DNA of 64,000 nt, taken from Apostichopus japonicus (taxonomy: Eukaryota > Echinodermata > Holothuroidea > Aspidochirotida > Stichopodidae). Positions 50,901 to 60,958 of the stretch are shown here, piece after piece. Location of the stretch: NCBI RefSeq assembly GCF_037975245.1, contig NC_092583.1:16642764-16706763 (forward strand). The letters are read 5' to 3'. How positions within the stretch are numbered: position 1 is the stretch's first letter; each line of letters starts with the position of its first letter. The position numbers were made by a program, and so were the translations under genes. The notes beneath the pieces were generated by a model that made no database searches, had not been told where the DNA came from, and was given only the letters and a program-made list of their open reading frames with translations.

Positions 50901-53900
50901 TTCATTGCTATTCCCTTGTTGTATAGCAATGAAAATATTCTACAATATAGCTTTTTACACTCATACCATGTGGCCCAAATTGATATTCTAAGTTGGCAAG
51001 CTATCAGTATATACTCCCAAGGTAAATTCAGAGGTACAGATATTTTTGTTGTTTTTTTATTGCTATCTAGATCTTTACATCGTTAAGACATTTTCATCAA
51101 TTCTAACTTAAAACATATCTGAAGTAATTGGAGTGAAGTACTTCCTGGAAAGTACGTTTTGAAACTTTTAGCAATTCTGGACAGTGGAGCCCATTTAGTA
51201 TTGACTGTTAAAAAACAGCCCTGAGTCTGTCAACTCAGTACTGTCCAATTAAAGTATGGCATAACAATATTGATCTGGTACCGCTATAACCTACTTCAAG
51301 TATGATGGCTTCATTAAGCTATCATATTTGTTAACATACTATGTTTCCTTAAACATTCTGCTGTTAAATAGATATTGGCCACATTATTTCTTGTGCTCTT
51401 TTGTATTTACCTTGATATGACATTTATGTTAATAAAGTTTAAATACCTACCACATGCCAGTGATATCTTCACTGATATAATTATAGATGCAGCTTCAGGA
51501 GTTGTATCGTTCAAAGGACAAAACAGCCATCAATCTGCAAGTAATAATTGTTTTGAAATGACAGTATTAAATACACACACAGTTGGCGTGATTATGTTCA
51601 TCAAAGGTCAGTACATTTATCAACAGATGTAGTTGCCAAGGGGCCCTCAGATGACCTAATCTGTTTGTAGTTAGTCTTCCTTGGTTAGAGACATTAGAGT
51701 TTAGCTGAAAGTGAGATGGCCTTTTGCTTGAATTCTTTTAGTTTCAATAATTAGCTAAAATGAAAGACAAATTCACAGCAACCTAAAATTTCAGTTCTGA
51801 TAGTCTCAAGGGAATTGAGGTTAGTCACACAATCCATAGAGTTCGGTTACATATGAGAATTAAGTTTCTCTTTTAAATTTGGACCAGCTTCATTTTGATA
51901 AGGAAAAGTGTTCAGCAATCTTTACTCATCCATTTCCCACCTGCTCTGTTAGGATGTATCTCCCACCTGCTCTGGTAGGATGTATCGCTATGTTTGATCA
52001 CTTACAATTATCCATTTCCTGTTTGATGACCAAATTTCCTACTAAATTCCTACAATATCAAACCGGTTTATATTAAAAGTACAGCACTACCATCCCCTTT
52101 CATAATATATCTTGCCAAAATACCAACTTGACTTTAAGTTAGCACAACCTGAAAGCAGAGCCCAGTTTCTCAAAGGGACTACAAGCAAACTAAGCTTAAA
52201 AAATCAATCACATAATGAACCTAGTAAATGTGCCAAGTGTTCATACATTCAGCTTCTTGGAGTGCATGTACAAGATACAGATATTTGTATCCAGATGTAC
52301 CCATACCTCAAAGTTTAGAAACTGACATGTTGCATACCACTTTGGTAAAATGCACAACACACAGCCTTAACCCTTTATTCCTAATTATTTCAATTATAAA
52401 CAATTTTAGTAATGATTTAAATTTATCAATGGATATATATTGTATTTACATACAGTAGATCTGACATTGTGGATGATACTGTTCAACATTTACTTCATAG
52501 TGTGTTCTTATAATTGGTAATTGTATGCACCTTCTTTACAGTAATAAATTCAGTACATAATGAGCTTGCAGCTGTCACTTGCAATGTGTCTCAGCCTCAG
52601 TTTGTGCCTTAGCTCACCTTAACTATAAATTTTTTTATGGTATTTATTCCTCCAGTCCCTGGAATTAGAGAGAAAGGACAAGCATGATATCTACAGATGG
52701 GGTGATGACCTCTCCTTGACCATCCACTAAATTGTCCTTTCTGTGAGAAAAGTGGATCAAACAGATATTGCTTCCCCTTTCCATAATCCCCACTTTAATG
52801 CAGCATTTTGCGTTTTGTCGCCGTTTTCCACTTTTTCAAGTTTTTTACATATATCAATCACTAAACAGCAAACTAAGATATTAGCCAAGTTTTTTCCCTG
52901 CCAAAAGCGTTAATTGGCGAGTAATTAAGGACATTTGCAGATAATGAGAAAATTGTCCTCCGACAAATTATACATTTAATATGAATCGCATACAGTTCCC
53001 CCAACCCACTAGTTTGAATTCAACCAATCAGAGATGCAGGATTACTTATGAGCCAATGCTAAAAATAGAGTCAAAACGTCGAGTTGGTAACTTTAACAGC
53101 TCCCTGGTACAACTGCCATAGACAGTCTACACAAATCAAGCATGGTGTTGTATTACGTATTGGCCAATGACGCACCGAATTGTCCCAACTGGCTGAATGA
53201 CATTCGTAGCTTTTAAATATTCATATTATGGATGAGGTTTATTTGGATCCCAACGGGGAAAGTATTTTCAAGAAAACAAAGTTGAAAGTTGTAAATTTTT
53301 CGACATTTATGCCACCATTTGAAGTAAGATTTGAATAGATAAGCTAGTTATGTATGTCGTTATGGCATCATGGAATCAGTGAGGTTGAGAAAAACCATAG
53401 AAAAGGACGCAAAATGCTGCTTTAATAGATAGCATGTTAGGTTAGCAGCATTACAACGAAAATGATTATAAAATGTCAAACAGTGTTGGTTAAGGTCAAC
53501 TCTCTGCATCCCTACACTCATCATGGAGGCAAGTCTTATGCCTTGGAGCTAAGAATCAATGATACTGAAGGTCATGATAACTGCCTTCGGGCATGGTGTA
53601 AATTTAAACTGCTATTTATACTGCTACTGAAGTTTTTGGGAAGGTTTCATTTTCTTTAACTTGATCATGAAGTAATAATACTCTGTTCTGTAATTAAAAG
53701 TGGATGGTTTTTAATTAGGTTCACTAATTACTGTATACAAGCTAATCACTTTAGAGTGTCTACATGAATGTACACCATGGAGGAGATGGATTGTACTTAG
53801 TGAACTAAACTTTCACAATTATAGGAGAGAAAATGAAAAGTAATTAAAATGGTATAATCAATTCATTAAGCTTCATGGTGGATAGTTATATAGCCAATAC

Positions 53901-56900
53901 ACTCCTGTACATACAGTATTATAGTTTACATATATGTATAACATCTAGGAAAGAATGTTGGTTCTTCAGTGTACATTACAATGATTTGCTATAGATACTA
54001 TAGAAGTACAGTAATGTGCCAGCCAGGATGACGGTGTACGTGTAGACAAACCTTGGAAGCAACGAAAAGAATTTAGAAAATGCTCTCTAACCAGACGAGA
54101 TGTGCTTTCATTCATGATTTTACGAAGATTAGTTCTGAGAGCTTTGCGATCCTGCTGTGTAGCAACATGTTAAACTCCACCGTGAAACTGATGTGTTGTC
54201 TAGGATACTCTGAGGAACATTCATGTGCCCTTTCGATACAATCTGGAGTATACAGTGCCTGGATATAATTATCTTATGTTGATGTATTTACAAGCATGTT
54301 TCATATTAATTGGTGCACATAGGACATTTCCCATAGAATAGCTCACATGTTTGACAAGTTAGTATAGACATGCAGTTTACGTCATACAGTGACTATATAT
54401 AACTTTGTGAACCAATAGACCTAATATTGAGTGTGTGGGTACTATACAGTAGCTGTGTATCACCTTTCCAAAGTAAGCGAGGCAGCTCTAGGAAATATGT
54501 TTATTTTCGGCACCGTCCTGGCACTGTCCTGTCATTTAGTTTATTTTCATTTCATAATATCTTGCTCCAGTCGGAAGGTAATATATTTATCACTGAAGTA
54601 AAATCTTCAGATGTACGATATAATTAAACTATGTGAACTAAAGTTAAACTTGATTTAAAAATAAGCATTTTGCTCATTCCATTGAGAGCATGTTTACTGC
54701 AGAAAATTCTATTTCAAAGCTGTAATAAATTGGACAACTCTTTGAACCCAAACTATGCTACACACATGTTTCCATTGATATCCTGTTTTCAATAGCCACG
54801 TTATTTTGATCTCCAAGGGGGAAAACAGCATATAAAATTATTCAGACCATTTTCTTGTATGTATCTTTAGTTAACATTTATCTGGTCATATAAACCTGAT
54901 CCTAGCTATAGATGCATGTTGCTGTTGAATTACAGCCCACTGTAACATAATTAATAACAAAGATAAAGTAAGTAAAAGGTAAAATAGAAGGATAAGAAGA
55001 GAATCTGCCCCCCCCCACCCCACCCATCATATTGACCCACCTGGTAACTTAGCCAGAGGAAAGAAATGGAGCAGTTGGATAAAATAGAAATATGTCAAAT
55101 AGAAACATAAACAAAAATGGAGATGAAAATACATAAGGGTAAACTAGAAGTGTTCATATTTAGTTTAGTTTAGTAGAAAACAAAGGATCAGGAGGGATGC
55201 TCAAGTCCCCTCAAGGAGAGAAAAAAGAACTGAAGACACAAACACTCGAATAACAATGCTAAAAGTTAAAGTGCTTGTCCAAAGCATTCTTAAACCCATT
55301 CACACTACTTGCAAGTACAACTTTCTCAGGCAAACTGTTCCACTCATTCACAACCCTATTAGAAAAAAATTATGCCGAATATTAATCCTACTTTGTGACT
55401 TTTGGAGTTTAAGACAATGACCTCTGGTACAACTACTATTAGCAAACATGAAAAAGTCAGTGAAGGATAAATTGTCAAAACCATACACAATCTTGAAAAC
55501 CTGAATCAAGTCACCACGTAACCTCCTAAGCAGATACAGAACCGACTTCCAAGTAAACTGGTATATAGCCTTAACATTTTGTCATATTTTTGTCTTTTCA
55601 GCCAAGAAGGAAGACTCCATCAGCGATGGTGAAGAAAAAGCCGAGGAAGAACTGGAAGATAAAGGTAAATAGTATTGTTCATTTGTAACAGTCGACAGCA
55701 GTGACACTGATCAATGATGTTTTTAATTTCTTTAAAAGCAGCAAATGACTTCAGAGTGTCTTTTAGTTTTCAAGTTTATTATTTAGAGGTGTTTATGGAT
55801 ATTGCAAGATGCAAGGTTTGAGCTTGTTATGAAATAGCTGCAAAGATATCTCACATAACATGCAGGCTATTTTCATGTCCATATGGACAGGCCAATATGA
55901 ATGTAATAAACTTATACCTGCATATTAGAAAACTGGCATAGGGTGTCATCTGAAGAATCTTGGAGATGAAATCCAGTTTAATACAAATGGTCCATGTTCC
56001 ATAATGTGTTTGTGTAGTTGAGACTATGTGGAAAGGGTGAGGGGGGGGGGTGGAGAGAAAAGGTAATATATCCATGGGAAACAGGCATAAGTAATAGCTT
56101 GTGGAATGGCCACAGTTCAACATGCTTGTAGGATAACCTTGATGAAATGAAATATATATATGCATACAGGGTAAAATGCTTAGGATAAAGTGATATAATG
56201 GAGGTCTAGTGGGACTTTGAGTCGTACCAATCCATTTGCCAAATTAATTGTTCCTTCGTTTTACAAAAAAATATACCTAAAGATGAAGAATATAGACCAG
56301 TCTTGTTCAAACTGCAAAAGATTGATTTGAAAACTTATAAAATAGAATTTTTGTTTTTAAAAGCTTTTAGTTTAATAAAGATAACATCAGCTTACCCTTC
56401 CATCAAAACAGAGCCAGGGTTTTTAGACACAACAGAAGAGGTCTATGCTCTAGATAATGAGGACGCTACCCTGGAATGTTTCTTCACCGGTCGTCCGACT
56501 CCTAAGATAACTTGGATGCAAGATGACGATGTTCTTTCTTCTGATGACCATTTCATCATCTCGGTGGACCCAGAGGCAGGGAAAGCCACGCTTCTCGTGA
56601 AGGGGGTGACCTATGATGATATTGGGGAATACGAGTGCATAGCAGTGAATGATAAAGGATATGCAGACTGTAGACTATACTTGGATGTGGCAGGTTAGTA
56701 TTCCAGGGCAATAGTTTATCCTGTATCGCATAGCAAAATGCCTTGCAAATTGCTATTAGTACAAGTGCAAAGATACACAACTTTTGTACACAGGAACCAA
56801 ACAGTATTTTATTAAAGACGAAATTCATAGCCTTCGAAAATGGCGGGCTACAAAAAATTTGTGCACAAAATTATTTCTTTGGTGGCATCATTGGCAGAAG

Positions 56901-59900
56901 TCTGATGGTTTTGGAAGTATTTAATAAAATAAATAACCTATCAAGAAAATACCAGTAATAGCAATTTTAGGGAATTTCAGAACTAAAAAAAAAAGGGAAA
57001 AAGCATTAAAAATATACAAATATTTTTATTTCAATTAATTATCAGTATAAAATTCAAATATGTATGTAAAGCCTGGTCATTTGCCTTCTTAAAAAATTAT
57101 ATCTGTAAATAATATTTGCAAACTTTGTAGAACTTTTAACAAAGTTGGCCAATTTTCTACTTACTCTGATAACTGATTTTTTTATTTTAAAAATTTAAAC
57201 TTTTAGGGATGTTTACCTTCCCCTCTCAACCCAAAGAATACATCTCTCTTTTGAAAGAAAAAGCTTCTAAAAGTGCTATTCAACATGTAAAATAAGACTG
57301 GCTGTTAAACTTTACTCCTGAAACAGGTGCTCAAAACTTTCCAAATTAATAAGTACAAAAAGAATATTGATTGCATGCTCTCACCTTTGCTTTTGGCAAA
57401 CAATAATTTACTTGTTTTATAAGGATTGTAATTCAAATTCATTAATATTAATATCATATCTGAGCAGCAGTTGTGGTGGAAGTATAGCTAATTAGTAGCA
57501 TATTCCAATCAAGCAATAATCAATTGTGTTAAAATATGAAAAATTCAAATTGTAAAAACTACTTCTGGTTTGAATTTGATGTACATATTTCTTCATACTA
57601 GTGACTTAATGACATGCCACAATGAATTTCTGCATACATCAGAGCCATGTATTTGATATTTGGAACCATGCATCAAACATAATCCAACATTTTATCAATC
57701 TTGATTATCACAATTTCATGACTTGAATATTTGCCTGTTACAGAACCACCTAAATTTGTACAACTATTCGAGAATCTTGAGATTCCGTTTGGGTACTCAC
57801 TACGTCTTGACTGTCGACTAGATGGTATTCCGGAACCAGATGTTGTTTGGTCGAAAGATGACATGCCGCTGAAACAGAGTGGACGTGTTAAATTTCTCTT
57901 TGAAGGGGAAGATGGGGCATCCCTTCTACTGGAGAATTTTTCTCGCACAGACTGTGGGGAATACAGCATTCGTGCCTACAACATCGCTGGTGATATCACA
58001 CATTCTGTAATGGTCACGGCACCAGGTGTGAGCACAAGTTCTTTACAAATAGGCTACATTTGAAGTTTAATCTTTCTATACGTCAGAAGTTAAGAATTGT
58101 TTTCTTAAAGTTTTTCCTACTCTCAGTATGTACATCGATGTTATTTTTGCGATGACTTCAGGTATAAGTTTAGTCTTGATATGTCATAGACCAAGAACAA
58201 AGAAACGATTGAATATTACAAATGTTTCTATAGATATTCTGGTGTTTAAAATATTACGCTTTAATATACGCCTAATCTCCAGAATACTCCAACTTCACAT
58301 TAAAAGAAAATTCAGAAAGATGCATCTAATTTTGATATCTTTGATATTTGTTGCATAGTTTTAACATCTCTTGTCACTTAAAAAGGTTGCATGCATGTTT
58401 CAACTACCAAGAAAGTATGTAATTAATTTTTATCTATGAAGCAAGTAGCAGAGTTACTTCTCTCAGAATATCGTCATACATGCTGCTTTGATTTTTTATT
58501 CCAGGAGTAAACATTGAGCCCATTCGCAGGTTCAGAGTAAAGAAGGATACTACCATACAAGATGATTACGAAATCTTAGAAGAATTAGGCAGGTATGGAA
58601 AATAATTCAATCTAATTAATGAGAAGACATAATTTGCAGAGAAGGTATTTCTACAGGAAGAATGCTTTTTGATAAGTTTTATCCATGGATACTTCAGCAT
58701 CATTTGCTGAATAAGAATCGCCGATTGCAGTCGTATTTTGAAAGAGCAAAGAAATGTAGTCTAGAACAGAATTCAAACCGGTCGCCAGGGTTGTTAGTCA
58801 TGTGCTAGGACAACCCACAGTTGGTGGCGATCCCTACATAGAAATTTCTTTGCCGAGGGGTGCCAGTCATAGGCCGCAGTACCTTGCGTACTAAGTAACC
58901 AGGGATGTGACACCCAATTTCCTTTGATTTCATTGATCTGGCAGGCAAGAGGTTTCAGGCTACATTAGGCAATCGTGTGTATCTGAAACTAGAAATGACA
59001 TGGTTAACCATAAACCAGCTTGCCCTGATGAGTCATGTCTAATGTCAGTTTCCTCCCCCTCCCTCCCCCCACCCCAAATTGTATATGATGTGTCCACTAT
59101 ATAAACCATTAAGATTATAAAAGGATTATTGTAATATCCAAAGGCACTGATCACTGTGGCAGCCTTACCAGTTGCCAATTTGTACCTTTGTCCATTGTGT
59201 GCAGTCACTACAAAAAGTAATAGGACACTAGTGCAAATGTTTTATATACATAGTATCCTTCCATAGTGTCCCAACACTGACTGCTATACAGCTTACAGTA
59301 TTCTTTATCCGCAGTCATTAATTCACTCCATAGTTGCAGCTTTTCCCTGTCAATTTACGTTTAAATTGGTCATTTGAGCATAACAAAAATTGAGAAAATG
59401 TTCTATAAATACATTGTTTGACATGAGTTTTAAAATTTGCCTTTATAAATATAAAAATCCCATAACATTGAAGCTTCGTTAGCTTAACTGTCCAAATTTT
59501 GCTTCCTGTAATGTAATCTTTCTGTACATTCCTGCAACATTGAAATATTTTAGGAATTGAAATGCTATCATCAATTTGTTGCTTCACATTTACTATCAGA
59601 TCAATGCCCCTTCCCAGTCCTCTCTTCGACCTCCTAGAGGATCAGTTTGGCCTCTTCCCAAGTGTAATCCCCAAAGATAAGAAATAAATCACCTGTGTAA
59701 TGTTACAAAGATACATAATTCCGAAATAGTAGCAAATAGATCAACTTTCTCATTCTTCTGTCAGGGTTTTTGAAAATCTTAGCTTAATTTAAAAATAGGG
59801 TAAAAATGATAAGTTTTCAATGATTTCCAACAGAGCTAAATTGTTTGATCACCACCCCCTTTATTGTATATTGTATAATATTATCATGAGGGTCAAGTTT

Positions 59901-60958
59901 CCTTATTAAATTGGACCCCCACTTGCAAATTAAGGCCCTACATTGACTACTGCAATACTTTTAAAGGTCAAGGGACATGCAGCAGTAGCTGCTCATAATT
60001 TCATTTAGAATATTCACAGGATGTAAAATAGCCTGTACGTTTTCTACGTTTTGCTCAGAAAAGGGTGGGAAAATAGAGCTTTTACTTTATTCAGCAATAG
60101 TTGTTGTGACGTTACAGGGGGCTGCACACAAGCTCAATAACGAAGTAAGCTTTGGGGCAATATATTGCATATGGGAACTTTTGAGGACCAAAGAAAACAG
60201 CTCTCTGTTACAACAGGTCATAACAGAAAAGTTGTTGAAAGGATCCTGCTAGATCGTTTCAGAAAATTGTAAATAAGACAATAAAGATGTAAAATAGTTT
60301 AATAGTGTTTGCATGAGTGGTACAACATTTTCCCCAGCAATCATGACAAAGGAAAGTTAGGAACAAATGAGATCACTTTTTTTTACGGACTCTGCACTCA
60401 TCACAAAGAAAAGAGAGCACTCCTTGAAGGAACAGACTTGCAAAATTGCCTAGGCCTAAGTGAAGTTTAGTGGGATAGATAGGTTTAGCGGAAATAAAAT
60501 GCCAAAAGGAGGCAGGTACTCAATGCCAGTCTGAATTTGTGAAGGATCCTCAAGCCTAATAGAAATAGGTTATGGAGCACTTGATCTTTAATTAGCAAAG
60601 TTTTATGGTGATCTCATCCATTTATTTAGATATCCCAACTGTATTAGAATATCCTTAGAGGGCTCACTATCAAAATACATTCACAAATGTCATGTCGTGT
60701 CCCCCTGTTCTCATATTGCTTCATTATTCACTCCTTTCTTTTTGTTCTAATCTTCAGGGGAGCTTACGGTATTGTCCACAGGGCTAAGGGGAAGATATCT
60801 GGACTGGAACGAGCAGCGAAGTTCATCACAATTAAGGCTGGGATGTGGGAGGAAGTGAGAAATGAGATAAAGATTATGGGCATGCTCTCCCACAAGAGAT
60901 TGATTGGACTCTACGATGCATATGAAACAGACAGGCAGGTCAACATGGCCATGGAATT
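32022..60958 (+). CDS. Gene B (partial at 3' end): Ig/FnIII-rich muscle-type protein with a SPEG/titin/obscurin-like kinase
   Basis: Exons 32022-32951, 41443-41508, 42366-42431, 47855-48151, 55602-55664, 56391-56693, 57744-58025, 58505-58592 and 60758-60958 join in one frame. Order: Ig-Ig-Ig, two Lys-rich linkers, FnIII, acidic linker, Ig-Ig, kinase N-lobe. The kinase begins IQDDYEILEELGRGAYGIVH and has SGLERAAKFI with the ATP-binding lysine; these resemble titin (LGRGEFGIVH) and SPEG (SGLEFAAKFI) kinases. Such proteins sit in or near the sarcomere and cytoskeleton as scaffolds and kinases. All borders before the kinase are phase 1-1. The C-lobe lies beyond the window, so activity cannot be judged. 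A candidate first coding piece (ATGAAAG) lies at 31090-31096. Alternatively these exons may belong to the same gene as gene A. Confidence 0.82.
32990..33185 (+). repeat. Polypyrimidine (C/T) tract, about 195 bp
   Basis: Almost only C and T, mostly CCCCTTT/CCCTTCC. It begins about 40 bases after the donor of the triple-Ig exon. Confidence 0.9.
34532..34560. repeat. Perfect hairpin, 12-bp arms, 5-base loop
   Basis: CAGGGAGCTGCT, loop AGAGT, AGCAGCTCCCTG. Confidence 0.9.
37977..38280 (+). pseudogene. Possible broken coding remnant of a transposon-type protein
   Basis: From an ATG in good context (ACAATGGCG, about 38019) a Ser-rich acidic frame reads MASVSDNSSTSSVLNLSYSS and so on to an in-frame TAA at about 38124, then resumes as NEGGAEPYQFEPLADENERH. 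A Ser/Glu-rich start followed by PYQFEP is typical of short animal proteins with a P2X7-C-terminal-like domain, but the Cys-rich core is not visible. A TGACGTCA element lies at 37925. Weak call. Confidence 0.25.
39218..39735. repeat. Direct duplication of a roughly 250-bp segment with CCAAT and NRF1-like motifs
   Basis: ATCGTTAACAACT.TCCACCA at about 39228 and 39504, ACGAAATACAGTGAATCGTG at about 39289 and 39567, and GCTTGAAA(A)GGATGAAGTTC later in each copy. Each copy has CCAATC and TGCGCATGCGG (39306-39316 and 39584-39594). Confidence 0.85.
40117..40387. mobile_element. Probable MITE with internal telomere-like repeats
   Basis: The left end CTATGCTTACGACTATTCGT and the reverse complement of the right end, CTATTCTTACGACTAGTCGT, are similar inverted repeats. 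Inside, GGTTAGGGTTAGTGTTAGGG and further TTAGGG units span about 40219-40280. ATGCGCAGTTGCT occurs twice. No target duplication recognised. Confidence 0.55.
41261..41456 (+). repeat. Tandem duplication (about 98 bp x 2) covering a splice acceptor
   Basis: TTAATTTAGTATTCATGTAT and (G)CACTTTAGGAG(G/A)A.TTCC occur in both copies. The second copy carries the acceptor at 41441-41442 of linker exon 1; the first has the same TTTAG|GAGG at about 41344. Confidence 0.85.
41443..41508 (+). CDS. Gene B linker exon 1 (66 bp, Lys-rich)
   Basis: Acceptor TGCACTTTAG, donor GGTAAGT, phase 1-1, exactly 66 bp. It encodes GELPKKKNSEMGRDAKNTAE and then EQ, a charged, probably disordered linker. The next exon (42366-42431) has the same length and phase and a related peptide (GE..GKK/KKK..GRD/GKD), which suggests exon duplication. 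The acceptor region has a degenerate tandem copy about 98 bases upstream. Confidence 0.72.
41509..47854 (+). other. Gene B introns around linker exon 2
   Basis: Two introns (41509-42365 and 42432-47854). No repeats with clear ends and no further exon recognised; short G runs near 42880 and 47370. Confidence 0.55.
42366..42431 (+). CDS. Gene B linker exon 2 (66 bp, Lys/Ser/Pro-rich)
   Basis: Acceptor CTTTCTTCAG, donor GGTAATT, phase 1-1, 66 bp. It encodes GETMGKKSPGIGKDQKKSPG and then KQ, with two KKSPG repeats. KSP-type sites are often kinase substrates in cytoskeletal proteins; that is inference here. Same length and phase as the previous linker exon; either can be skipped in frame. Confidence 0.72.
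47855..48151 (+). CDS. Gene B exon: fibronectin type III domain
   Basis: Acceptor TGTAAACAG, donor GGTAAGT, phase 1-1, 297 bp. It encodes one FnIII domain: PPCKAPPVPKLDPKSRTLSW (B-strand Trp), RYIIEARKKG in the C strand, and the diagnostic TEYVFRVRAESDSGISEPS. Like the FnIII of gene A it is a single-exon domain followed by an acidic linker exon. Confidence 0.92.
50425..50560 (-). mobile_element. Probable LINE 3' end, minus strand
   Basis: ATTCATTTATTTATTTTTG, then GGAAGTGTACTAAAAACCCT and ATAGGGCTTG, resembling the tail at 12170-12450. No coding part left. Confidence 0.4.
52799..53421. mobile_element. piggyBac-like MITE flanked by TTAA
   Basis: The left end after TTAA (52795-52798) is TGCAGCATTTTGCGT. 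The right end is ACGCAAAATGCTGCT before TTAA (53422-53425). The ends are inverted repeats matching 14 of 15. TTAA target duplication is the piggyBac signature. 623 bp, no transposase. Confidence 0.75.
55160..55555 (-). mobile_element. 5'-truncated LINE: C-terminal end of reverse transcriptase ORF plus 3' tail
   Basis: On the minus strand from about 55551 the frame reads LRRLRGDLIQVFKIVYGFDN, FTDFFMFANSSCTRGH and SRINIRHNFF. After a one-base shift in a T run it continues RVVNEWNSLPEKVV and SVNGFKNALDKHFNF, then stops at 55261-55259. This is the well-known C-terminal tail of CR1/L2/RTE-type non-LTR retrotransposons. It is a broken host-genome repeat. Confidence 0.85.
55602..55664 (+). CDS. Gene B acidic linker exon (63 bp)
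   Basis: Acceptor TTGTCTTTTCAG, donor GGTAAAT, phase 1-1. It encodes AKKEDSISDGEEKAEEELED, a highly charged Glu-rich linker between FnIII and the next Ig. It matches in kind and place the acidic micro-exon of gene A. A LINE fragment on the opposite strand ends only about 50 bases before the acceptor. Confidence 0.72.
56391..56693 (+). CDS. Gene B exon: fourth Ig I-set domain
   Basis: Acceptor GATAACATCAG, donor GGTTAGT, phase 1-1, 303 bp. It encodes a complete I-set domain: EPGFLDTTEEVYALDNEDAT, LECFFTGRPTPKITWMQDD (first Cys and Trp), the L-V-K-G-V strand, and DDIGEYECIAVNDKGYADC (second Cys with the D.G.Y.C motif). The frame is open upstream of the acceptor, but the AG and phase fix the start. 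Confidence 0.93.
57744..58025 (+). CDS. Gene B exon: fifth Ig I-set domain
   Basis: Acceptor GCCTGTTACAG, donor GGTGTGAG, phase 1-1, 282 bp. It encodes EPPKFVQLFENLEIPFGYSL, LDCRLDGIPEPDVVWSKDD (first Cys and Trp) and TDCGEYSIRAYNIAGD. In the F strand the usual Cys is Ile (YSIRAY), so the core disulfide is missing. It lies directly before the kinase, the place of Ig or FnIII regulatory domains in titin-family kinases. Confidence 0.92.
58505..58592 (+). CDS. Gene B kinase exon 1: linker to glycine loop
   Basis: Acceptor TATTCCAG, donor AGGTATGG, phase 1 in, phase 2 out, 88 bp. It encodes GVNIEPIRRFRVKKDTT and IQDDYEILEELGR, the first kinase strand. The intron in the glycine loop has exactly the position and phase of gene A's exon 4/5 intron (85 bp exon there). 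Confidence 0.9.
58593..60757 (+). other. Gene B intron within the kinase glycine loop
   Basis: About 2.2 kb. A C-rich stretch at 59053-59075; no exon or element recognised. Confidence 0.6.
60758..60958 (+). CDS. Gene B kinase exon 2: glycine loop to hinge (kinase N-lobe)
   Basis: Acceptor TAATCTTCAG, phase 2 in; donor TTGTATCC, phase 2 out; 201 bp. It encodes GAYGIVHRAKGKISGLERAA, KFITIK (ATP-binding Lys), the C-helix Glu in VRNEIKIMGML, HKRLIGLYDAYETDRQ and the hinge NMAMEL. It equals gene A exons 5 and 6 combined (100 + 104 bp) without the intron between them. No C-lobe exon (SGGELF and so on) is visible in the remaining 3 kb, so the gene leaves the window. Confidence 0.88.

Larger units (their letters stand above)
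48152..55601 (+). other. Gene B intron (about 7.4 kb) after FnIII
   Basis: It contains a LINE-like tail at about 50425-50560, a 25-bp duplication at 51937-51987, a piggyBac-like MITE and a LINE fragment next to the acceptor. No exon recognised. Confidence 0.6.
55665..58504 (+). other. Gene B introns between acidic linker, Ig4, Ig5 and kinase
   Basis: Introns 55665-56390, 56694-57743 and 58026-58504. AT-rich; a poly-G run near 56041. No further features recognised. Confidence 0.6.
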
